A stretch of 64,000 nucleotides of DNA from Rhizophagus irregularis. Lineage: Eukaryota; Glomeromycota; Glomeromycetes; Glomerales; Glomeraceae. The notes below the pieces were generated by a model. That model ran no database searches. It was not told where the DNA came from and worked only from the letters and a program-made list of their open reading frames with translations. Positions 1-14,703 of the stretch are shown piece after piece (position 1 is the stretch's first letter; each line of letters opens with the position of its first letter). The DNA lies in assembly GCF_026210795.1 (NCBI RefSeq), contig NC_089456.1, forward strand, positions 808,501 through 872,500, written 5' to 3'. Made by a program: the position numbers and the translations under genes.

Positions 1-169
1 TACCAAATAAGTATAAAATTCCCACAATCAGTCATTTAAATCACAAAACATTTATTGCTATTATAAACAGTAAAACGGTAAAACTATAATGCTGGCCAAC
101 CTTATACCGATAATAATGTAGGCCGTATAAGAAAAATTTTTCTACACGTTTTTTTAATAAAAAAGATCG

Positions 170-841
170 ATGTGGCTTTGTAATAATCTTCGGTCTTCTC
201 TAATTAGACATTATACAAGAAATATGAGCAGCCAATTTCAAACCGTCAATACTACTAAAGCACCTAGTGCTATTGGGCCTTACTGTAAGCTAGTTCAATA
301 GTTCAAATAATGGATAGATATAAAACGTCGAGTACTTAATTATCATAAATTTTATAAAATATTAGCTCAAGCTATTATTGCAAATGGGTTTGTTTATGCT
401 TCAGGACAAATACCCGTTGTTCCTGAGACAGGAAACATTATAAGCGATGATGTTAAAGAACAAACGGTACTCATTTTAATAATAAGACTGTTTTATATAA
501 ATTTTGCTTTTAACATTTTTATATATTTATAGAAACAAGTTATAAAAAATTTGACGAATGTACTTGAGGCAGCAAATTCTTCATTGTCGCAGGTTGTGAA
601 AACTACTGTATTCATTAAAGATATGAACGATTTTTCTTCAGTAAATGAAATTTACGGCGAGGTACAATTTGTTTACTGATTTTATTATTAAAAAAAAAAA
701 ATCTAATTATTTTATTTATTTATTTAGTGCTTTGGAAGTAGTCGACCAGCTAGAGCTTGTGTTGAAGTATCTCGTTTACCAAAAGATGTTAAGGTTGAAA
801 TTGATGCTGTTGCTCTTGTGAATAGTGTAAGTAGTGTATAG
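170..841 (+). CDS. MMF1: RidA/YjgF/Mmf1-type reactive-intermediate deaminase, mitochondrial form
   Basis: Four exons (170-284, 366-466, 533-661, 728-841) join in frame to about 152 residues. The RidA core is clear: an AIGPYSQAI-type segment, then YASGQIPV, and a C-terminal part with [14 protein letters not shown] and VEIDAVA. The family hydrolyses reactive enamine/imine intermediates released by PLP enzymes; fungal Mmf1 acts in mitochondria. The first ATG (170) adds 18 residues that are rich in Arg, Ser and Leu and lack acidic residues, as in a mitochondrial presequence. The in-frame ATG at 224 would give the short cytosolic-type protein. Introns are 66-81 bp with GT-AG borders. The family call is firm; the targeting is inferred. 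Confidence 0.9.
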
Positions 842-1299
842 TAAACAAAAATATAGTATATGAATAAACAAATAATTTCCGAGTGATCTCTTTATCCATT
901 AGTTTTTTGTAACCTCAAGCTTCTCGAAAATTTAATCTACCAATTCGATTTGGTCTTTTAGTCTGACTTTCTTTTTGATAAAATGTTCTATTTCTTTAAA
1001 AGTCTTACTTGAATGGGCCAAAAATAGTAGATCTTTCCTTTTATGGATAATTTTTGATAATTCTAGTCAGGAAATTATTTCCTTTTTAGATACTGGCTGG
1101 CATTATTATAATTCCGACCGTATTGTAAAATTTTCGAAAAATTCACAATTACATGACTTCTGACTGGAAATGCTTATTCACGTGTGCCCCGCACGTTAAA
1201 GATTTCTCACAATCTTACTATGCACCCAATCCTAAGATTATCCGGACAATTGATAGATAAAATAAAAATCACTGATCAACTTAGCCACGATCTCATTCT
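842..1299. other. Intergenic, no gene seen
   Basis: This AT-rich spacer lies between the RidA-type gene and the biotin ligase gene. The 62-codon frame at 975-1163 has no recognisable motif, and I treat it as chance. The stretch probably holds the 3' UTR of the first gene and the promoter of the second. Confidence 0.5.
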
Positions 1300-3548
1300 T
1301 TGATGAAATCTTCCAAATTTTTTAAAAATTTACAAAGCAGGCATATAAAAAATATGAGAACAAAAATTTTAGTATATTCTTCCAATATTACCTTAAATCA
1401 TCATTTTTCAATTTTAAATTCAATGTTTAATACATTTTACGATGTAATTCAAATTGATTTAAATAATTTATTAAATGATCCTTGGTTTGATACTACTTCA
1501 TGTTTAATTTTTTTGTCTTCAAATAATAATTTAAATTGTTTAAATAATTTAAATTATAATCAAAAAAGTGTTCAATTTGAAAAGAATTTTAAAGATTATT
1601 TAAAATTTGGTGGCAATTATTTTGGTATCGGTTTTGATGCTTGTCAATTTTTACAAAAAAATTTATCCACTCAATTTCAAAATGATATTTTTAATTATAA
1701 AAATTTGATTTTAAATGATCAAAACGATAAAATTGAATTACCTTTAAAATTAAATAGAAAATTTTTATTAAATTATTTTCCTTCCGTTCCAAATCAAATT
1801 AAAATTCCTTGTGATAATAATGCGATTGGTTATTTTGATAATTTAATTAATAATAATATTATTAATTCTGTTTCAACTTATAATAATTGTTCTACTATAA
1901 TTCAATATAATATTGATAAAGGTAAAATACTTTTATGTGGGTTTGATCCTTTTTTAAACAATATTCACATTGAACAAAATCATTTTATAAGATCTTTATT
2001 CTCAATTTTTGGTTTAAATTTAGTTAAACAAAATGAAATTTTAATTCCAAAATTATCTTACACTTTACATTTAACTTCAATAAGACCTGCTTTAACCAGT
2101 ATATTGTTAAATAATATAAACAATTTAATGGATTCTGATAATATTATAAGAGCATCAAATGATTCTTTTAAAATTATAGAAAATTCTAATTCTTTTCATA
2201 ATAATCAAGATTTATATACGAATGTTGATTATAATAATAACATTGATATTCCAAAATCAATTGTTATTTATCATGATCAACCTCCCCCTTCTTCAATCAC
2301 TCCTTTCTTTAATTTTAAAGATTTTTTGAACCATCTTTCGGAAGAAAGAAATATTAAACATGGTGGTGGTAATAATATGGAATTTGGTTCAACTGTACTT
2401 TATGGTGAAGTGGTATCGAGTACTCAGACATTATTAGATAAGTAATGTATCCATTACATGTATCTAAAAGGATAAAATATCTTTTTGTTGAAATAATTTT
2501 CTTTTTTTTCTCATGTTTTTAATAATTAGAAATTTTAAATTTACAAAAAATTTGCCCACTGGACTTGTTTTCGTAGCTACACAACAAATTCAAGGACGAG
2601 GTCGTGGTAGCAATTCTTGGATTTCACCTCCTGGATGTCTCCAATTTTCTATTATTTTAAGACATCCATCAAATTCGTCATCGCCTGTTGTCTTTATTCA
2701 ATATCTCTTATCATTAGCTGTAGTTGAAGCTGTTAGAACAAAGAAAGGTTATGAGGTTTGTGTTATTATATAAAATTTAAAAGTATAAAAAATATATATT
2801 ACATATAATATACATGCCATAGGATATTCCTCTTCGATTGAAATGGCCAAATGATATCTATGTGGAATCATCCTCACCTAATGATGAATCAGTTAAATCA
2901 CCTAAAATTATTAAAATTGGTGGTGTAATTGTTAATTCACAATATACTCAAGATGAATTAGATGAATTCCTTTTAATTGCGGGTAAATTAGTCTTCAATA
3001 ATTACAAAAAATAAAATATATATGTATACATATTCTAATAGTTTTTCTGTACACAAGGATGTGGAGTTAACGTAAGCAATTTAGCACCCACAACTGCTAT
3101 CAACCATATAATATCTTTATATAATCATGCTAATAATACTCAACTAGAGGAATTTTCTCAAGAACAACTTTTAGCTGCTATCCTTGTAAAATTTGAATCA
3201 TTTTACAGTGATTTTTGTAGGAATGGATATGGATTTGAACCTTTTCTTGATATTTATTATGAAAGATGGTTACATACGTTTGTATTGATTTTTCACATTC
3301 TATAATGACTGATCAATTTTGATGCTTTAATTGACTGGTTATTATAAATATATATTTTTTACAGGGATCAAGTTGTCAATTTAGAAACACATGATAATCA
3401 GAAAGCTCATATTATTGGAATTAATGAATTTGGTTACTTGAAAGCTAGTACCATAAGTGACGGTGTTAATTTGGAGGAAATAATTACTTTGGAGCCCGGT
3501 GGTAATAGTTTTGATATGATGAAAGGGATGATAACTCGTAAATTATAA
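1300..3548 (+). CDS. BPL1: Biotin-protein ligase (holocarboxylase synthetase), eukaryotic long form
   Basis: Five exons (1300-2441, 2530-2755, 2823-2982, 3058-3277, 3365-3548) give about 643 residues, close to yeast Bpl1. The enzyme activates biotin to biotinyl-AMP and attaches it to carboxylases such as acetyl-CoA and pyruvate carboxylase. Residues 19-360 are the N-terminal glutamine-amidotransferase-like half, which is very Asn-rich here. The catalytic half begins at GEVVSSTQTLLDK (about 368), followed by the GRGRG nucleotide-binding motif (403-407), SWISPPGCLQFS, KWPNDIY (463-469), KIGGVIVN and GCGVNVSN. The C-terminal cap includes YYERWLHT and the EPGGNSFDMMKG region. A second Met at residue 19 could be the true start. 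Confidence 0.93.
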
Positions 3549-3669
3549 TATAATATTTGGGAATTCATGTAATTATTAATAGGAAAAAAGTATGAAATAA
3601 TAAACTAAGTTCATTAAAATATTAAAAATATATCTATTTATATCTATATATCATCTATTATCTATCTAT

Positions 3670-6232
3670 CTAAAATTTGTTATATGAAGAACCATCCCAT
3701 TTTGTCACAGGGAATCCTGAAACTTCATTATCATTGATTTCCTGTCTTGAAGTTCCTTCTTGTTTCCTCTTTTTCAGAGAACCATCACTCATTTCAACAA
3801 TTGCTGGCCGTTTTGTTGGTATAACTTTCTTCTTTTGTGATAACATCCAATCCCAAAGTTCTATTTCATCAACGAGATCATATAATACATCCTCAGTTAT
3901 ATATTCCATATATCGTTCAGACATTGGACGCCATTTACGAATACCAGTACTCTTCTTATGAGGATTTAATGAAGAAGAGGATGATGAAGAAGAGGATGAT
4001 TGTTTAGATAATAAAGATTTTGAAACTGAAGTTTTTGACAATGAAGACATAGTCGGTTTATTAATTGCAAGATCTAATTCTGGATCCGGAGGTGGTGGAT
4101 ATCTAAAATGTGGTCCAAAATTTAAAGTACATGTACCACCTCGATACATGGATACAGCTGGATAATATCCGAGAGATCCATCATCCTCAGTTAAATCATC
4201 ATCGTTAGTATATTTGTCAATTGTGGGTAAAAATGAATATAAATTCTCAAAAGCAATACCCTGACAAATTCCGTTTTTATAAACTATTATTTTTGACCCT
4301 GGTAAAATTGGAATTTCTGGTTGTAGATGTGTTGGCTTTTGCTCTTTTTGTTGTTGTTGCCACCAATATTTTTTCTCTTTTTTCTTTTCGGGCAATTCTA
4401 ATAACTGATTCATTTGATGTGTTGGTTTAAAGTCTTTATATTCAAAAATTGTATCTCCTTTAAATAAAATTGGTATTCTATGCCTTTTCGGACTCTTTGG
4501 TTGATAGTCTGAAACCGCCTTTTTCAATTGCGGTAAACTAATATAAAGACCTATAACATCCCCCGTTTTAAATGGCTCGCCGTATTGTGTAGGACGGGAT
4601 TGGTGTACCTTTTGTCCAGTTAGATCTCTAAAACCATAACTATACGCATCAGAACCAACCGGAGAATTTCTATTACCTAACGAATTGATAATAACCAGTT
4701 AAAATTAAATTAAAAATTAAGAATATTTACAAATATTACATTAAAAATTAATACCTTCTCTACGAGCCCAACCTACTCTTACATGTGCACCATCCTTTCC
4801 ATCCATTTTACCTTCACCGCCACGATCAATAAAAACTTCAAAAAACCATTTCCCTTCCTTCACAGGACAATTAGCTCTAGCCATTGAAAATCCAAAATCC
4901 GTAGTGGATGTTAACTGATCACCACTTATCCATACGGATAAGCTTGCGTCTTCTTTAGAAAGTCGTAAACCATATGGAGGCAATTCAGAATTACGATATT
5001 GTATATATGGGAATAATTTATCTGCTTGACACGGTAAATATTTAAAACCATGTCGAAGATTATTTTGTTCTCCGGATTGACCAAATTCCGTAATTGATGA
5101 AGAACTTGCCTCCATTAATGCAATTACAGTATTTGAACGATTAGACTGTGCTTGGCTGTTGGAAGTTCCGGGTTGTTCTGAAGAAGAACGAAATGGTGTT
5201 AATTGGCGTTTTGAAGATGAAGGATGCGTAATTGTTGATGATGATGTCTCGTCCTGAGTTCCAGAATCGTAAATTGCACGAGTACTGTTATTCACTGCTT
5301 CTCTCTGAGCTCGTGCAGGTGTTCTCGAATGCGAAACCTAGATAAAAATTTCAAGTAAATTTATCGTAAATACTTCGTACATTCTTAAATAATTAAAGTT
5401 ACCCCGAAATGGCCTGGCCTGATATTCCACAAATTTGGATCCACAAGACAAAAATTCGAACTTGCTGAACGATTATTTTCATCTTTAGCAACAAAAAGAT
5501 CTTTTGTTGAATATAAGCATGACCCAAGAGTTGCCCACCTTTTAAAAAAAGAAATTAATAAAATAAAATACGTTTCAATATAAATCATTTAGTACCTACC
5601 AAGTTGCAGTTCGAGAACGTTCTGTGCACAAAGAAGACCAATTTTTATCAACGAATGGTCTTAAATGTTCATTTTTATTAAAATAATATTGGAATATGGG
5701 TAATTTCTTTGCATGTGCTGAAGAATATATAGAATCTCCTTTGTGAGCTTTAGATTCTGTCATATGTTGCTGAAGCATTAAGTTTGCTATAGCACAACCA
5801 CCAATTTCTTTCCATCCTGCTTGAATTCGCTTTTTAATTAAAACATATAATAATATACATATAATAGCTTATAAGAATATAATGAGACTAAAAGAAGTAA
5901 AGTACAATTTACCTTAAAACTCTCGCTGGAAGAATTATTACACCATTTACAAGTAAATTTATAATTGGTGAAAATTGGGATATTGGTATCAATTGAAATT
6001 TTAGTACATTTTGCGTGAAACCAATTCAAACAACCTATAAAAAGAAACAAATCAAAGGTTGTTCAAAAGAATTAGCTATTAATCAAAATAAAATACTAAG
6101 TTACTAACCTGAACATTGGAGAGATACTTCTGTCAAGTTCCTATCTTTACCACAGTAACAGTACATGTGCTCCTCATTGAGAGTATGCAAGTTGTTCCAA
6201 GTAAGGCTACCTGGGTCATATTGAGTATCCAT
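3670..6232 (-). CDS. ASH2: ASH2-like subunit of the COMPASS (Set1/MLL) H3K4 methyltransferase
   Basis: Six exons in minus-strand order (6232-6109, 6034-5913, 5829-5600, 5538-5403, 5337-4755, 4676-3670) give about 733 residues. ASH2 binds RbBP5 and DPY30 homologues and stimulates histone H3 Lys4 methylation in the nucleus. An atypical PHD-like zinc module (Cys/His at residues 25-75: CYCGKDR, QCSGCLNWFHAKC, CKWC) precedes the winged-helix-like part (GWKEIGGCAIANLML, then FNKNEHLRPFVDKNW). A Ser/Thr-rich linker follows. The SPRY domain (about 310-490) is split by the last intron and contains VRVGWARREG, then DAYSYGFRD and GDVIGLYI. The C-terminal tail, rich in Ser and Lys, is longer than usual. 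The gene is divergent from RPL36 across a 307-bp spacer. Confidence 0.9.
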
Positions 6233-6539
6233 GCAAAAATTTATTCGAGTAAGAAATGTCAACGAAAATAAGTTTTGATAATCACGAAATCACATGATCA
6301 TTTTATATACTTTGTTGATTTTTTATATCACATCATTTGCACATGATGCCAGCGAAATGATAATATTTTATCATGTGATTTAAACGTAACGTTTATTCTA
6401 CAAAAGGGTAGTCATAAAACAGCTGATTTGCTGATTAAAGATTGCAGATCTGCAAAAATTTTTTTTTTTTTAAATCTCTCTATCCATTTGTCATCCTGTA
6501 ACGTTTTCTTTTTATTGGATAAAGAAAGAGAAATTACAC
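6233..6539. promoter_or_regulatory. Bidirectional promoter region, ASH2 / RPL36
   Basis: This 307-bp spacer separates the two divergent start codons. It contains a T-rich tract just upstream of RPL36 and a short inverted motif around repeated catgtga/tcacatga words (about 6290-6380). No TATA box or binding site can be named with confidence. Confidence 0.5.
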
Positions 6540-7117
6540 ATGGCGGATAAACAAGCAAAGGAAAAAAAACCAAAGTCTGGTATTGTTGTTGGTTTAAATA
6601 AAGGTCACAAAGTATCCGCTCGTGAGGCAAGACCAAAGCCTTCTCGAAGAAAAGGAGTAAGTTACTATTAGATCAATACATATTTTTGTTCTTTATGTTA
6701 AAGAAGTTCGTGTTTTAGTCGAATAAATAGACAATGAAAACAAAGATTCTAATTAAATAATTATTATATTATGTTCTTAAACTTCTTAATAAATTTATTA
6801 ATTCAAATTTTTCCAATAGGTCCTTTCTCATCGAGTCAAGTTTGTTCGTGAGCTAATCCGCGAAGTTGCTGGATATGCACCTTATGAGAAACGTGTAATG
6901 GAATTGTTAAAGAATTCCAAAGATAAGCGTGCAAGAAAATTAGCAAAGAAGAGAGTAAGGAATCATTTATTTTGAATTTTATTTTTTATTTTTTATCTTT
7001 ATTTTGCCAATAACTTACAATTTATTATTATGTAATTAGCTTGGTACCTTTGTTAGAGCAAAGAGAAAAGTTGAAGAACTTAGCAACATCATTGCTGAAT
7101 CACGTCGTGCTCATTAA
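6540..7117 (+). CDS. RPL36: 60S ribosomal protein L36 (eL36)
   Basis: Three exons (6540-6656, 6820-6954, 7040-7117) give 109 residues, slightly longer than the usual 100-105. The eL36 signature is plain: [50 protein letters not shown] and [13 protein letters not shown], with a very basic composition. It is a structural protein of the large cytosolic ribosomal subunit. All three exon junctions are in phase zero. The start is the first ATG after a pyrimidine-rich leader. Confidence 0.96.
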
Positions 7118-7411
7118 ATTTGAAAAAAAAACAATAATGTAGATAATTATCTTTTTGGATAATTGATATTATAAAATGAATATAATATATTATTTGCTCA
7201 TTGAAATAAAATAAAATATCAAAATTTTAATTTTTCACTGCCTATGAAATATGATGTGTATTATTAAATATATGAATAATATGAATAATATGAATAATGT
7301 AATTAATATTAACCAATATGATTTTGTAATTGTATACATATATATATAAAAAATTAATTAAAATAATATCTAAATTACAAATATGAATGTCTATTAAAAA
7401 ACACTTATTCT

Positions 7412-8022
7412 TCAATAGTGATTTTTTATACTATTAATAAAATACTCGGGATATTCTTTTGGAATTGGAGGAGAAAGTATTTTTGGTTGACTTTGTTCAG
7501 GTTCAAAATACCAAGTTTGTTTACGACCATCTTCGTCTTTAATTTGATGTAATAAAATTTGACAGATATCATGTTTCGATCTATAAAAATGACCATGTAA
7601 ATGTATCACGTATCCTTTATGAGCAGTAGGTGAAATAAATCCACCTGGTAGGAAAGTCCATTGTTGATTTGATGCTTCTGTTAATGGTTTACGATCCCAT
7701 TGACATAAATGCGTTCTGTGAAACGTTCGAATATAACCTTTTTCGATATCCAATACTTTTCCGGAGGCTTTATTAACGATGTACCCATTATCATATTTCC
7801 AAAGCTAAATAATATAAAGTTTATTAGAAAAAAAAAAATACTTTTAAATTTTTTTAATAAATAAATATATTTCTAATTTACCTGACTATCCGCATCAAAA
7901 CCAAATCTTTGTTTACTAGTAACAATTCTTGCACCAGAATTTACGGAAAGACAATGTGGTTCAAGTACATGATTATTCGTTTGAGACTTTATATAAAACC
8001 ATCCTTCCGGAAAACCGTTCAT
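7412..8022 (-). CDS. Ricin-B-lectin-like (beta-trefoil) domain protein, 177 aa
   Basis: Two exons (8022-7882 and 7804-7412) give 177 residues. The chain starts with a GWFYIKSQTNNHVLEPH segment and contains the repeated trefoil pattern of short beta strands ending in aromatic residues: LWKYDNGYIVNKASGKVLDI, LCQWDRKPL..SNQQWTF and HKGYVIHLHGHFY. This resembles one ricin-type carbohydrate-binding module. There is no signal peptide, membrane segment or catalytic domain, so a cytosolic lectin or glycan-binding role is only a guess. The family call rests on the I.N..SG..LD and QW patterns, and another beta-trefoil family cannot be excluded. Confidence 0.6.
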
Positions 8023-8969
8023 TTTTTTTTTCAAAAAAAAAATAGAAGTGAGAATAAAGTTGTTATTAAATGCCTTTATGATATATATATATAGAAATAA
8101 AATTATGTACGATGTGATTTTGTGGTACAGAAATAAACAATTAATATATTACATTACCAAATAAAGAAGAAGTCTAGAAATTTCTAAAATTAAAACTTTT
8201 CCGAAAATGCAAATTTCCCACATATTTACATTACTGAATCATGATGAAATCACATATATTTAAGGAAATTGCCAAGGAACGTCATTTATTTACCAAGAAA
8301 ATATAATAATATGACCAAAATTGCTTATTTACGCCATTTTGTAATCAATGCCTAGATCATCAAACATGCCAACTGTACGTCAGAGTCCATGTGTATTATA
8401 TACGTTATTCCCCCCCATAATAATAAATTAATGCGCAATATCAGTTTATGCTAAAAGTTATATAAATAAAAAATATGTATTATAATGATTTTTTTATACT
8501 GTTATGTATCTAATTATCCCCAAAATCCAAAAAAAAGCAATAAAAATAATAAATAATAATATAAATTCAATTCAACCAGCGCCTAAAAATTTTTTCATAT
8601 TGTTATTATAAATATCTTAAAAAAAAAAAGGAAAGACCAAAATGCACTTCCTATAATACAATCTACTATCTGCAATATCCTATATTTCGAATATTCGATA
8701 TTGTTTTAGTTCATTATTCTATTTGTCATTGATTAAATGACATTATATTGTACATTCATAATAAAAAGAATGATTATTATTTTTTTTTTTTTGCAAATCA
8801 TGCATAAAAATGCGCTCTTCTTTTTTGACCTTTCTTTCTCCAAAGAAATTGATTAGCTCGAAAATTTGTGTGCATGTGGTTTTTTTAAAAAAAGGAGAAT
8901 ATACATGATTTTTATATAAAGATTTCTAATATATATAACAAACACCAACCTGTTATTTGACGAAATCAA
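8023..8969. other. Intergenic, about 950 bp, no gene seen
   Basis: This AT-rich stretch has long A and T runs and lies between the lectin-like gene start and the 3' end of the SRPK gene. Its right part is probably the 3' UTR of the kinase gene, and the part near 8030-8300 is probably the lectin promoter. I see no RNA gene or repeat. Confidence 0.5.
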
Positions 8970-11572
<2,603 letters not shown>

Positions 11573-11838
11573 ATACAGAAAGTTACGAAAGAGGTTGTTC
11601 TCTCGATTCGGAAAGGATTTTTGGCAATAGACAGTTACAAGATAGGTGATATAACATTCTCTCTCAATTTCACTGATTGTGATATTAAGATTGTGATATT
11701 AAAATGTAAAGCTGAAGCCACATTTTAATCACTATTATTTATAATGTCAAATGTTAATTGGCTCCATTAGTTTCACGTGATGATAAATGTTAACATAAAT
11801 CCGATGAATTGAAAAAAAAAAAATACCAGTTGATTACA
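11573..11838. promoter_or_regulatory. Bidirectional promoter, SRPK / eIF3g
   Basis: This spacer of about 265 bp separates divergently transcribed genes. An A run lies just upstream of the eIF3g start. I can name no specific site. Confidence 0.45.
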
Positions 11839-13247
11839 ATGTAAGTAACAGATCTTTTTACATTTAATTACTGTAGATAATCAATAAATTTGTTTTCATT
11901 TATGACAAAATAGGAATGTAACAAAATCAAGCTGGGCTGATGAAGTTGGTGAAGAATTTGGTAAGTAACTTGTTCAAAAGCTAAAAAAATTGATCTATTC
12001 GAGAAATCACCAAGTTATATTCTTTTTTTTTTTATAGATCTTCCATTTGAAACTTATACTGACGAAAATGGAGTCAAAACAATAATTGAATACAAAACAA
12101 ATGATGATGGGAAAAAAGTAAAAGTATGTTCTTTCAAAATATAGTCACAAACAAAAAATGTCGAACATAATTATTAATCATCTATGTATTATCAGGTTAC
12201 TAGAAAAATCAAGAAAACCTTGATTACAGAACGCGTCAATAAGGTTGCTGCTGAGAGAAAGGTATGCTACTTATAAACTTTTGAAAGGTAAATATATGAT
12301 CTCATGATTTGTCTTAATTCTATTTAGAAATGGGCTAAATTTGGTGACGAACGAGGAAAGAAAGCTGGCCCTGATCTTAGTACAACAAGCATTGACCAAC
12401 AAATCTTTTTAAAATTATCAACTACTGGCAAAGTATGTGAAGTAATATTTAATTCATTTGGTTTCTAACAATCTATAACTTATTTATCAATTATATTTAT
12501 ATAGCACGCTGAATCAATTGAAGAAAGCGATTTAAATAAGAAAAAAGCAGCTTTGATAGGGAAAAAAATTCTTTGTCGTATTTGTAAGGGTGATCATTTT
12601 ACAACTAAATGTCCTTATAAGGATACTCTTCAACCTTTGGATGAACTAAATAAAGACTTAGAAGCCACTAAGGAAGCTGGTAAGTTTGATGATTGGGCTT
12701 GATTAGTTTTAGGTTTAATCTAAATTTTAAAATTTAAATTATTAGCTCCAGTTAATGAGCCAGTAGCTCCCGAAAATTCTGCGGGAGGAAAGTATATTCC
12801 CCCCAGTATGCGTGCTGGAGCTAAGTCGACAACCGGTGACTCATATAAAGAACGACGAGGTAAGATTTTTAAATTGATCAATAAAATTTATAATTTCTTT
12901 TTGCCTAATTTGAATCTTTCCTTTTTTAGACGATGCCACAATTCGTGTTACAAATTTGTCTGGGGACACTACTGAAGGTGATATACATGACCTTTTCCGT
13001 CGCTTTGGTGGTATTTCTCGTGTTTATCTAGCTCGCGATCGGGAGACGAATATTTGTAAAGGGTTTGCATTTGTAAGTTTTGTACTACGTGATGATGCTG
13101 CTAAAGCATTACAGGCCATTAACGGTTACGGTTATGATAACTTGATTTTACGAGTAGAATGGGCCAAGTAATATTTTTTTTTTTTTGCTTTGTTTTCCAT
13201 TTATATTATAATTAAATTTTGTTTTTTATAGATCTTCTACTTCCTGA
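11839..13247 (+). CDS. TIF35: Translation initiation factor eIF3 subunit g
   Basis: Nine exons (11839-11840, 11914-11960, 12038-12123, 12196-12261, 12328-12432, 12505-12679, 12746-12859, 12930-13167, 13232-13247) give 282 residues. The start codon is split: AT ends exon 1 and G opens exon 2, because the unspliced ATG is followed directly by TAA. The N terminus ([14 protein letters not shown]) and YIPPSMR are eIF3g hallmarks. A CCHC zinc knuckle ([15 protein letters not shown], about 143-157) precedes a C-terminal RRM (about 202-278) with RVTNLSGDT and KGFAFVSF. The final 16-nt exon changes WAK-stop into WAKSSTS, matching the family ending better. The protein belongs to the eIF3 complex and supports scanning and reinitiation. 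Confidence 0.92.
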
Positions 13248-13546
13248 CTTTCTATTTCCTTTATTCTCACTTATTTCGTCATCCAGTTGTGGATTATACG
13301 TAAAGCTTTACCTAATAAAAATTATTTTAATGTATTTTAATTTATCAATTTAATATATAAAATATCGTAGTTATTTAATGAGGTCAATTCATTTTCGGTG
13401 TAACCATTTTTTGTATTATATTACAATTTAAATTGCAAAAATTGCAAGAAAATAAGAACAAATTATAGCTATCACACTCAGTTCGATACAAGTGTAAAAA
13501 GAAACCTACTAATTAAAAATAAAAATTGTTCATTTTAATTTTTAAT

Positions 13547-14512
13547 TTATTTATCAATTTTTTTCCCTTTACTTTCACGAAAACTTTCAATTCTCGCGTC
13601 TTCCAGTAAGAAATTATACCAATAAGCAATTAAATAGATAGTGCTAGCATGCCAAAGTGCATGAGCATCTAAAATTCCCCACCATGGAGGAAAATCAAAA
13701 ATCTCAAGTGACATTGCGCATAAAATTAAAATAATGCCTACGATTGGTTTCCAAGCATCATCAGGCCTTTTATACCAATGTGATATTGACCAACTAATCC
13801 ACAATGCATTATTTGACATTCCAACAGTAACATTTGCTAAAATATTATACTCATAATCAAACTTTATAAAATGTAAATATGATACATGTGCTATATATGC
13901 TGATATACATATAATAGCCCATATACTAGTTCGTTGAATATTACGTATTTGAAATATGCGCAAAACTCCATAAAATAAAGAATATAAAATTGAAAGCCCT
14001 GCCGAATAATAATCCAACCTTTCTGTTAAAGGAAAATCTCTTGAATGATAAACAGTCGACCATATCCAACTATTTATACCAATATAGGCATAAAAAATAT
14101 AAAATTTTTTCATATAATAAGAATCTGGAATATTACGTTTTAAGAGTGGTAGATAACGATAATGTACATATCCATTTAATATGCTAAACATTACACTAGC
14201 GGGTTCTTGTATTCCAAATAGACGGTGAAAAGGCCATTTCCCATAATATTGGACTATTTCTTTGTTCTGACTTATAGCTTCGTTAGTTATCTTGTGTATA
14301 CAATTGTATTTACAATTATCTTCACATGTCCAAGAAAAGAATCGTAAGTATAAAGGCAAAGTAGAATCTTGTGAACATTCTGTCGAGAAACAAGTATTAA
14401 CACACGTCTGAAATTCTTCACTTCGATCTCCTGCTGAAGAAAAAACTGGCGGTAAATATAATAAAATAATGGATAAAGAAAAAAGTAACAATTTTGATTT
14501 TAATGAAATCAT
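13547..14512 (-). CDS. PER1: Per1/PGAP3-family GPI-anchor remodelling membrane protein
   Basis: A single intronless frame of 321 residues, usual for the family. A signal peptide (about 1-26) is followed by the Cys-rich lumenal part (FQTCVNTCFSTEC, SWTCEDNCKYNC), then YYGKWPFHR and GIQEPASVMFS. About seven membrane segments follow, with the conserved motifs NSWIWSTVYHSRD, TERLDYYSAG and DAHALWHASTIY, whose His and Asp residues mark the CREST-type hydrolase fold. The family removes the sn-2 acyl chain from GPI-anchored proteins in the ER/Golgi, enabling lipid remodelling. It lies head-to-head with the Rpr2-like gene. Confidence 0.94.
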   Translation of the reverse strand: MISLKSKLLLFSLSIILLYLPPVFSSAGDRSEEFQTCVNTCFSTECSQDSTLPLYLRFFSWTCEDNCKYNCIHKITNEAISQNKEIVQYYGKWPFHRLFGIQEPASVMFSILNGYVHYRYLPLLKRNIPDSYYMKKFYIFYAYIGINSWIWSTVYHSRDFPLTERLDYYSAGLSILYSLFYGVLRIFQIRNIQRTSIWAIICISAYIAHVSYLHFIKFDYEYNILANVTVGMSNNALWISWSISHWYKRPDDAWKPIVGIILILCAMSLEIFDFPPWWGILDAHALWHASTIYLIAYWYNFLLEDARIESFRESKGKKIDK

Positions 14513-14703
14513 TTGTATTCCGCTGTAATTTGTTATATATGATACTTATTGACAATTTGTTAAAAGATAGACAATAAAAAACTGAAAAGGAAACGCGGAA
14601 GAAATTATGATTTAGAGAAATTCCGAAAACCCATGATTGTTACACAAGATAAAATCTGGCATATCTACATTTGACAAAAAAAAAATTTTTTTTTTAAAAA
14701 AAA

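Noticed and set aside
975-1163. A 62-codon frame between the first two genes
   Set aside because: No motif, AT-driven composition and no splice partner. Treated as chance.
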